Assembly (NCBI GenBank): GCA_016295245.1
Contig: JAEDLO010000018.1
Span: 1-21,885, forward strand
Direction of reading: 5' to 3'
Source of the DNA: Bacteroidales bacterium
GTDB lineage: Bacteria; Bacteroidota; Bacteroidia; Bacteroidales; UBA932
DNA: 21,885 nucleotides
Shown here: piece after piece, positions 1-5,499 of the stretch
Numbering within the stretch: the first letter of the stretch is position 1
How the letters are laid out: the number at the start of each line of letters is the position of its first letter
The notes under the pieces: model-generated
The model's input: only the letters and a program-made list of their open reading frames with translations
Databases searched by the model: none
Told to the model about the DNA's origin: nothing
Translations under genes and position numbers: made by a program

Positions 1-250
1 CCAGCAGACGAGACGGATGCCACGCCCTTTCCCGACGTTAGCCCCGAGGCCCGCCACCACCCGCCGCGGCAACAAAAAGGCCACCGCAGAAGCAAAGCCA
101 ACACCACAGAAGGGCCGCAGCAGCAGAAAGGCCTACGCCGCAGATGCGTGGCAGCGAAAAGAGGGGGCGAGGGCCACAGCAACAAAATCGACACAGCAAA
201 GCCACCACCGCAGCAGCAAAGTCATCACCGCCACAGCAGGGCCACGGCGG
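1..250. repeat. T-depleted low-complexity stretch at left edge
   Basis: This stretch is built from irregular short units rich in GCA, CCA, CAG and AAA. Thymine is almost absent on the plus strand: bases 40-133 contain none, and 51-250 contain only six. All frames give low-complexity translations. The plus-strand frame opening at 17 gives a basic Ala/Arg/Lys/Thr-rich peptide, but it reads on through the EF-G2 terminator and antisense into the EF-G2 gene, so I do not call it a gene. It could be a decayed repeat, part of a low-complexity gene beyond the window, or a contig-end artefact. Confidence 0.5.
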
Positions 251-289
251 CAAAAAAATGAGAGGCCGATCGTGTATGGTCGGCCTCTC
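251..289 (-). terminator. Intrinsic terminator of the EF-G2 gene
   Basis: A perfect 10-bp stem is formed by GAGAGGCCGA (260-269) and TCGGCCTCTC (280-289), with a 10-base loop. On the minus strand it is followed by a run of seven T (complement of 252-258). It lies about 35 bases past the EF-G2 stop codon, the usual position for a Rho-independent terminator. The opposite strand has no U-tract after the stem, so it should act on leftward transcripts. Confidence 0.85.
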
Positions 290-323
290 GAATTTGTGTC
301 GAAAACTGTCGGGTGGGATGGGA

Positions 324-2435
324 CTAGTCCTCATCCTGCTCCTGAGCGGCGTAATCAGCGAGGAGCTTGGTCTGAACGTCACCAGGAACCGGCTGATAGT
401 CAGCGAACTTCATCTTGAAGGAAGCTGCGCCTGAAGTCAGGGAGCTCAGAACTGTAGAGTAGCGGTAGAGCTCTGCGAGAGGAACACGGGCCTTGAGAAT
501 AGAGAAGCCCTTGTCTGCGCCCATATCGCCGAGGATACCACGACGGTTCTGGATATCGGACATAACTGCACCCTGATACTCTGCAGGGGTCATCACCTCT
601 ACATCATAGATAGGCTCGAGGATCTTCGGACCGGCGTTGCGGAAAGCCTCCTTGAAGGCATTGCGGCCGGCGATGATGAACGCGATTTCCTTAGAGTCCA
701 CCGGATGCATCTTGCCGTCATATACGAAGACGCGGATGTCGCGGGCATATGAACCGGTCAGAGGGCCTTCGTTCATCTTATCCTTGATACCCTTGAGGAT
801 GGCAGGCATAAAGCCGAGGTCGATAGCACCGCCGACAACGCAGTTGTAGAACTCAAGCTTGCCGCCCCATTCGAGCTCGGTAACCTCGGAGGTCTTGACA
901 TTGAGCTGGGTTTCCTTGCCGTCAATCTTGAACTTGGTGTTAAGCTCGCCCTCTGCAGGACAAACCAGGAGGTGAACCTCACCGAACTGGCCGGCACCAC
1001 CGGACTGCTTCTTGTGGCGATACTGGGCGGTAGCAACCTTGGTGATGGTCTCACGGTAAGGAACCTTCGGAGCGAAGAGCTCGACCTCGAGACCGAACTC
1101 GTGGTTGAGACGCCACTTGACGATATTGATGTGCTGCTCGCCGTTACCATTGAGGATGGTCTGGCGGAGCTCCTTGGAGTACTCTACGATAACGGTAGGA
1201 TCCTGGGCTGAAATCTTCTTGAGAGCATCGCCGAGCTTCTGCTCATCCTGCTGAACCTTGGCCTTGATGGCGCAGCGGTACCTTGGATCAGGGTAAACGA
1301 TCTTGTCGTTCACAACGCCTGAGCCCGGAAGGCTGAGGGTGGTGTTCGAACGGCTGTTCTTGAGCTTCACGGCGCAACCGAGGTCGCCGGCGTGGAGGAC
1401 ATTGACAGGCTCCTTCTTGTTGCCTGCAACGGCGTAGATAGCAGAAAGGCGCTCCTTGTTGCCGGTCTCAGGGTCTTCGAGGTCCATACCTGCGGAAAGG
1501 GTACCTCCGGTAACCTTGAAGAAAGATACTTCGCCGACGTGCGGCTCGACGTCATTTTTGTAGATGAACAGGGATGTCGGATCCTCTTCCTTGTTTGAAG
1601 GCGCAGGAGCGACGTTCTTGGTGAACTCGAGCAGACGCTTAACGCCGATGTCCTTCTTTGCGGACACGCAGAAGACAGGGTAAGCCTCGCCGGCTACGAT
1701 ACCGCAGTTGAGACCCTTGCGGATTTCATCCTCGGTGAGGGCGCCGACCTCGAAGAACTTCTCCATAAGGCCGTCGTCATACTCTGCGGCGGTCTCGATG
1801 AGCTCCTGGCGGAGAACCTCGGCCTGGTCGAGCAGGTCTGCAGGGATGTCAAGGTCTTCGCGGGTGCCGTTGGCATCCTTGAAGTGGTAGTATTTCATTG
1901 TGAGGACATCCACGAAGCCGTCGAAGGTTGGGCCCACGTTTACAGGGAACTGGATATAGACAGCCTTGTTGCCGACAGCCTCCTTGATGGAGTTCTGGAC
2001 CATCTCCCAGTCAGCCTTCTCGGAGTCAAGCTGGTTGACGGCGAGGATCACCGGAAGATTGTGATCGGCGGCAAGACGAAGATAACTGTCGGTACCGACC
2101 TCGACGCCCTGCGCTCCGTTGATGACCATAATGCCGGTGTCGCAGACGCTGAAAGCGGAATAAGCTCCGCCAATGAAGTCGTCGGCACCCGGAGTGTCGA
2201 TGAAGTTGATCTTCTTATCCATAAACTCTGCATAAAGCGGAGTTGCATAAATCGAACGCTGGTTAGTCTTCTCGAGCTCAGCATTGTCAGACATAGTGTT
2301 CTTGTCCTCAACTGTGCCACGTCTGTCAATTACTTTGCCCTCGAAGAGCATTGCTTCAGCCAACGTGGTCTTGCCGGATTTTGTAGCTCCGAGAAGTACC
2401 ACGTTGCGGATGTCTTTGGTTGAATATTCTTTCAT
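324..2435 (-). CDS. Elongation factor G-like protein, EF-G2 type
   Basis: This 703-residue protein has the full five-domain EF-G layout. It has a P-loop (GATKSGKT, residues 16-23), a domain IV core with QSGGAGQFGEVH, and a domain IV/V region with GRNAFKEAF and GPKILEPIYDVEV. Key GTPase residues differ from canonical EF-G. DTPGHVDF is DTPGADDF (80-87), so the catalytic His is Ala84. The switch I RGIT motif is RSIY (60-63), so the Mg-binding Thr is lost. NKxD is NQLD (134-137). The B. thetaiotaomicron EF-G2 paralog (BT2167) is similarly altered and is reported to support translocation without GTP hydrolysis during starvation and gut colonisation; the same role here is inferred. Canonical fusA is not in the window. 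The gene ends in an acidic tail (DED) and has its own terminator and a likely promoter. Confidence 0.93.
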   Translation of the reverse strand: MKEYSTKDIRNVVLLGATKSGKTTLAEAMLFEGKVIDRRGTVEDKNTMSDNAELEKTNQRSIYATPLYAEFMDKKINFIDTPGADDFIGGAYSAFSVCDTGIMVINGAQGVEVGTDSYLRLAADHNLPVILAVNQLDSEKADWEMVQNSIKEAVGNKAVYIQFPVNVGPTFDGFVDVLTMKYYHFKDANGTREDLDIPADLLDQAEVLRQELIETAAEYDDGLMEKFFEVGALTEDEIRKGLNCGIVAGEAYPVFCVSAKKDIGVKRLLEFTKNVAPAPSNKEEDPTSLFIYKNDVEPHVGEVSFFKVTGGTLSAGMDLEDPETGNKERLSAIYAVAGNKKEPVNVLHAGDLGCAVKLKNSRSNTTLSLPGSGVVNDKIVYPDPRYRCAIKAKVQQDEQKLGDALKKISAQDPTVIVEYSKELRQTILNGNGEQHINIVKWRLNHEFGLEVELFAPKVPYRETITKVATAQYRHKKQSGGAGQFGEVHLLVCPAEGELNTKFKIDGKETQLNVKTSEVTELEWGGKLEFYNCVVGGAIDLGFMPAILKGIKDKMNEGPLTGSYARDIRVFVYDGKMHPVDSKEIAFIIAGRNAFKEAFRNAGPKILEPIYDVEVMTPAEYQGAVMSDIQNRRGILGDMGADKGFSILKARVPLAELYRYSTVLSSLTSGAASFKMKFADYQPVPGDVQTKLLADYAAQEQDED

Positions 2436-2475
2436 TTTGTATTGGTGTTATTAATTTATTTTAAGCGTATCCTCG

Positions 2476-2506
2476 CAAATCTAATAAAAAACAAATCCAT
2501 TACCAA
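2476..2506 (-). promoter_or_regulatory. Bacteroidetes-type promoter for the EF-G2 gene
   Basis: Read on the minus strand, 2483-2476 is TAGATTTG, a perfect match to the Bacteroidetes -7 consensus TAnnTTTG. Nineteen bases upstream is TTGG (2506-2503), a partial match to the -33 TTTG element. Transcription would begin near 2469, giving a 5' leader of about 34 bases before the ATG at 2435. The leader is AT-rich with no Shine-Dalgarno sequence, common in this phylum. Confidence 0.6.
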
Positions 2507-2521
2507 TACTCAGGTAGAATT

Positions 2522-2710
2522 TTAAATAATTTTAGTTCTGAAAGCCTCCAAAAGGCCGTCCCCGTCATACCCCAGCTCCTGCTCGATCATTTTTCCAAGC
2601 TTGACTTCGTCAAGGGAGTGCATTTTGCATATTGTGCTGAAATCCAGACCGCGATCCCTCCACAGCTGGTCTTCGTCCATAAGACGCTCGAAAGTTTTGT
2701 AATCGTTCAT
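2522..2710 (-). CDS. Small hypothetical protein, 62 aa
   Basis: This is a charged, probably all-helical protein of 62 residues with no signal peptide or membrane segment. I do not recognise a named family. The segment from about residue 23 (DFSTICKMHSLDEVK) to residue 57 looks like a short helix-turn-helix followed by a helix, resembling small uncharacterised Bacteroidetes proteins seen next to regulators; that resemblance is weak. The start is an ATG with no visible Shine-Dalgarno. It lies upstream of the EF-G2 gene on the same strand, but a separate EF-G2 promoter sits in the 86-base gap. It is divergent from the XRE regulator, and the two share a 215-base control region. Confidence 0.6.
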   Translation of the reverse strand: MNDYKTFERLMDEDQLWRDRGLDFSTICKMHSLDEVKLGKMIEQELGYDGDGLLEAFRTKII

Positions 2711-2799
2711 AATATAGTGCGGAACATTTGAGCTCCGGCTGAAGCAAAAATGAGCAATAGTTCACCAAAAGACAACTGCCTGGACCAATAAAATACCCT

Positions 2800-2822
2800 G
2801 AAAACTTACATTTTAAGTTTTC
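2800..2822. promoter_or_regulatory. Perfect AT-rich hairpin between divergent genes
   Basis: GAAAACTT (2800-2807) and AAGTTTTC (2815-2822) form a perfect 8-bp inverted repeat around a 7-base loop. It lies between the small ORF and the XRE gene. It could be a protein-binding dyad or a structured element in either transcript. There is no T-run long enough for a confident terminator call. Confidence 0.4.
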
Positions 2823-2832
2823 CGTGCTAAAA

Positions 2833-2857
2833 GTTCATTCTAAATGAACATTGTTCA
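2833..2857. promoter_or_regulatory. Overlapping GTTCA dyads, likely operator
   Basis: GTTCATT (2833-2839) and AATGAAC (2843-2849) make a perfect 7-bp dyad with a 3-base spacer. The second arm is reused: TGAAC (2845-2849) pairs with GTTCA (2853-2857), again with a 3-base spacer. Another GTTCA lies at 2760-2764. Repeated half-sites with fixed spacing, just upstream of an XRE-family gene, suggest an autoregulatory operator. The binding protein is inferred, not shown. Confidence 0.55.
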
Positions 2858-2891
2858 AATCATCGAGACCTTACAAGACTCCGGAATCTCA

Positions 2892-2899
2892 TAGCTTTG
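2892..2899 (+). promoter_or_regulatory. Candidate -7 element for the XRE regulator
   Basis: TAGCTTTG matches TAnnTTTG exactly. Transcription would start near 2906, about 20 bases before the ATG at 2926. No good -33 TTTG is seen 19 bases upstream. This position means a start codon upstream of 2926 would lie outside the mRNA, which supports the chosen start. Confidence 0.45.
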
Positions 2900-2925
2900 C
2901 TGACAGAAAGACCACAAATGTTGAA

Positions 2926-3354
2926 ATGAAGGAACGTGACAACATCCACAAGAAGATTGAACAAGCAAGGATTGCGCTCGGTTTGTCGCAAAGAGAAATG
3001 GCGGAGAAGCTGGGCGTCGGGAGAACTACGTACCTCAACTATGAAACAGGCAAAACTTCCCTTTTTTCCAAAACCCATCTGCTGATGTCGGACTTTCTGA
3101 CCATCCCTCCCGAAGAAATGCTCTCCGATGACAAGAAAGAGGATAACCTCCTAAAAGACTATGACGACCAAGCCCGGATTCTCCGGGAAGCCCTTCAGGA
3201 AAAAGATGAAAAACTCAGAGAATGCGAGGAGAACCTCCTGAGTGCAACCCGCACGATCAAGGCTCTCAACGAGGAAATCGAAGAGCAGAAAGGGACCATC
3301 CGTTCCCTGAACAAGACCAACGAGTACCTCTTGACTCAGCTCAGCAAAAAATAA
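2926..3354 (+). CDS. XRE-family DNA-binding regulator with coiled-coil tail
   Basis: This is a 142-residue protein. Residues 8-66 form a Cro/C1-type helix-turn-helix domain, with the recognition region LGLSQREMAEKLGVGRTTY (18-36) followed by NYETGKTS. Residues 78-140 are highly charged with regular hydrophobic spacing, typical of a long coiled coil that would drive dimerisation or bind a partner. The reading frame is open upstream to a TTG at 2851, but the extra residues are unlike the domain and overlap the operator dyads. ATG 2926 sits directly before the domain, with a -7 element 26 bases upstream. Autoregulation through the GTTCA cluster is likely but inferred. No phage or toxin partner is adjacent. 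Local base composition is more AT-rich than its neighbours. Confidence 0.8.
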   Translation: MKERDNIHKKIEQARIALGLSQREMAEKLGVGRTTYLNYETGKTSLFSKTHLLMSDFLTIPPEEMLSDDKKEDNLLKDYDDQARILREALQEKDEKLRECEENLLSATRTIKALNEEIEEQKGTIRSLNKTNEYLLTQLSKK

Positions 3355-3376
3355 CAACTAAGCGAAAAATAATGAC

Positions 3377-3384
3377 TAACTTTG
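3377..3384 (+). promoter_or_regulatory. -7 element abutting rnhB start
   Basis: TAACTTTG matches TAnnTTTG exactly and ends 7 bases before the rnhB ATG. If used, transcription would begin at or next to the A of ATG, giving a leaderless mRNA. No TTTG is found at the -33 position. It lies in the 37-base gap after the XRE gene, so read-through from that gene is also possible. Confidence 0.45.
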
Positions 3385-3391
3385 TGGCAGT

Positions 3392-4006
3392 ATGCCACAA
3401 GAAATCCACCTTCTTGATTGCTTGCATCCGGATTTGACAGAAGCCGGCTGCGATGAAGCAGGACGAGGCCCTCTCGCCGGACCCGTCTATGCGGCCGCGG
3501 TGATTCTGCCCCGGGGCTTCCACCACCCGCTGCTGAACGACTCCAAAAAGATGAGCGCAAAGTCGCGCGAGCTTCTGCGTCCCATCATCGAAAGGGAGGC
3601 GGTAGCCTGGGCGGTAGTGGCGGTGGAGGCGGAGGAAATCGACCGCATCAACATCCTCAACGCTTCGATTGCGGGAATGCAGCGGGCCGTCGGCAAACTG
3701 GCGGTGCGCCCCGACTTCCTGCTGATTGACGGCAACCGCTTCCGTCCCTTCGAAGACATACCCTACCGAACCGTAGTGCACGGTGACGCCACTTTCAGCA
3801 GCATCGCCGCCGCTTCGGTGCTCGCCAAGACCCACCGGGACGAGAGGATGCGCGAGCTCGCCGCGCAGTACCCCGGTTACGGCTGGGAGAAGAATATGGG
3901 CTACCCTACGCCCGAGCACATTCGCGCAATCAAGGAATTGGGCTACACGCCCGAACACCGCCGTTCCTTCCACCCCAAAGAGCTGGAACCCACCCTATTC
4001 GGGTGA
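3392..4006 (+). CDS. rnhB: Ribonuclease HII
   Basis: RNase HII cleaves the RNA strand of RNA-DNA hybrids and starts removal of single ribonucleotides misincorporated into DNA. The 204-residue length is normal for the family. The motif CDEAGRGPLAGP (20-31) supplies catalytic Asp21 and Glu22. Further conserved acids lie at Asp113 (LLIDGN) and Asp132 (HGDATF), and the family block SSIAAASVLAKTHRD spans 136-150. The protein is cytosolic. ATG 3392 places the first motif at the expected distance from the N-terminus. The gene is followed after 42 bases by the GH28 gene on the same strand. Confidence 0.96.
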   Translation: MPQEIHLLDCLHPDLTEAGCDEAGRGPLAGPVYAAAVILPRGFHHPLLNDSKKMSAKSRELLRPIIEREAVAWAVVAVEAEEIDRINILNASIAGMQRAVGKLAVRPDFLLIDGNRFRPFEDIPYRTVVHGDATFSSIAAASVLAKTHRDERMRELAAQYPGYGWEKNMGYPTPEHIRAIKELGYTPEHRRSFHPKELEPTLFG

Positions 4007-4048
4007 CAGAAGCGCTTGCACGACAACTCACAGTAATACCGCAACATT

Positions 4049-5464
4049 ATGAAGCATTCACGCCTTTTACTTATCACACTCACCGCACTTTCGCTGACCC
4101 TTGGCCAGAGCGCCGCCGCCATTGAGGTGAGCGCCCCTGAAGCGCCGTTCAGCTTCGCCCCGCTCCAGATGTACGACTTCCCGCAGAAGGACTTCCCCAT
4201 CACCCGCTACGGCGCCCGCAAGGGTGACGCTGTCGCCACGATGAAGGCCTTCGAGAAAGCCATGGCCGCCTGCAACAAGGCCGGAGGCGGCAGGGTGGTC
4301 GTGCCCGAAGGGGAGTGGCTCACCGGCAAGATCCACTTCCGCAGCAACTGTCAGCTCTTCCTCAGCGAGGGGGCGGTGCTGGTATTCGAGGACAAGCCGG
4401 AACTCTACCTGCCTGCAGTGCACAGCTCCTGGGAGGGCACCGAGTGTATGAACTACTCTCCGCTGATCTACGCCTATGAATGTGAAAACGTGGGCATCGC
4501 GGGACCGGGCACCATCGCCCCGAAGATGGAGTTCTGGCGCGGCTGGTTCGCAAGGCCTCAGGCTCACATCCAGGCCACCAGGCAGCTCTACGCGATGTGC
4601 TCGACAGGCATCCCCGTGGAGCACAGGCATATGGAGGAAGGCGAGGCCAATATGCGCCCGCACCTTATCCAGTTCAACCGCTGCACCAACGTCAACCTCG
4701 ACGGTTTCAAAATCAGGGAGAGCCCGTTCTGGACCATCCACCTCTACCTCTGCAAGGACGCCTGGGTCCACAATCTTGACGTTTACGCCCACGGACACAA
4801 CAACGACGGCATCGACATCGAGATGACCAGTCACGCGATAGTCGAGGACTGCGTCTTTGACCAGGGCGACGACGCCGTGGTCATCAAGTCGGGACGCAAC
4901 CAGGACGCCTGGAGACTTGCCACCCCTACCGAGGACATTGTCATCAGAAGGTGCACCGTCGTCCAGGGCCACTGCCTGCTGGGCATCGGCAGCGAGATGG
5001 CCGGCGGCGTGCGCAGAGTGTATATGCACGACTGTCACCTCAGCGACGCGGCTTACCGCCTCTTCTACCTCAAGACCAACCACCGTCGGGGCGGCTTCAT
5101 CGAGGACATCACGATGGAAAACGTCACGGGCAAGAGCGTCAAGAACGTCTTCGAGATCGACACAGATATCCTCTACCAGTGGAGGGAAATCGTTCCGACC
5201 TTCGAGACCGCCATCACCAGGATACGCAACATCCGCCTCATAAACGCAGACTGCGAGCAGGCAGAGGCCATCTACAGAATCAACGGAGACAGCAGGGACC
5301 CCGTACAGGGAGTGCTGCTGCGCAACATCCACGTCGGTAAGGTCACCGGATACATCAACGAGTCCGTCTATGCCCGGGACGTGGTCACCGAGAACATAGT
5401 CTGGGACAATTTCGAATCCTCGCAGGCCGGCTTCACCCTCAACGGTTTCGCACCTGCAATCTGA
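4049..5464 (+). CDS. Secreted glycoside hydrolase family 28 (polygalacturonase-like)
   Basis: This 471-residue protein starts with a signal peptide (about residues 1-24, ending SAAA), so it should be exported to the periplasm or outer surface. The body is a right-handed beta-helix of the GH28 type, opening with the usual ITRYGARKGD (51-60). The active-site landmarks are NNDGID (Asp253), GDDAVVIKSG (Asp274, Asp275), GHC (His308, where most members have GHG), and a basic site around LKTNHRRGG (Lys342) in place of RIK. GH28 enzymes hydrolyse galacturonic acid linkages in pectin. Exo or endo action and exact substrate cannot be read from sequence; Bacteroidetes members of this length are often exo-acting or act on rhamnogalacturonan fragments. 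No SusC/SusD pair is adjacent, so it is not in a classical polysaccharide utilisation locus here. Confidence 0.92.
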   Translation: MKHSRLLLITLTALSLTLGQSAAAIEVSAPEAPFSFAPLQMYDFPQKDFPITRYGARKGDAVATMKAFEKAMAACNKAGGGRVVVPEGEWLTGKIHFRSNCQLFLSEGAVLVFEDKPELYLPAVHSSWEGTECMNYSPLIYAYECENVGIAGPGTIAPKMEFWRGWFARPQAHIQATRQLYAMCSTGIPVEHRHMEEGEANMRPHLIQFNRCTNVNLDGFKIRESPFWTIHLYLCKDAWVHNLDVYAHGHNNDGIDIEMTSHAIVEDCVFDQGDDAVVIKSGRNQDAWRLATPTEDIVIRRCTVVQGHCLLGIGSEMAGGVRRVYMHDCHLSDAAYRLFYLKTNHRRGGFIEDITMENVTGKSVKNVFEIDTDILYQWREIVPTFETAITRIRNIRLINADCEQAEAIYRINGDSRDPVQGVLLRNIHVGKVTGYINESVYARDVVTENIVWDNFESSQAGFTLNGFAPAI

Positions 5465-5485
5465 CATAATTCCCTCGAAAATTCC

Positions 5486-5493
5486 TACCTTTG
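5486..5493 (+). promoter_or_regulatory. -7 element abutting the S46 peptidase start
   Basis: TACCTTTG matches TAnnTTTG exactly and ends 6 bases before ATG 5500. Transcription from it would start at or within a base or two of the ATG. The -33 position lacks TTTG. It supports ATG 5500 over the in-frame TTG at 5491, which overlaps the element. Confidence 0.5.
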
Positions 5494-5499
5494 AAGAAT

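Noticed and set aside
1..250. CRISPR array or tandem repeat
   Set aside because: Units are irregular in length and sequence; no constant repeat with spacers.
17..418. Plus-strand 133-aa basic ORF
   Set aside because: Low-complexity translation with no family signal; it runs through the EF-G2 terminator and antisense into the EF-G2 coding end.
2851..2925. N-terminal extension of the XRE gene from TTG 2851
   Set aside because: Extension is unlike the domain, overlaps the operator dyads, and would lie upstream of the predicted transcription start.
2522..3354. Toxin-antitoxin or phage immunity module
   Set aside because: The two genes are divergent, not an operon pair, and the small protein shows no toxin motif; no phage genes are nearby.
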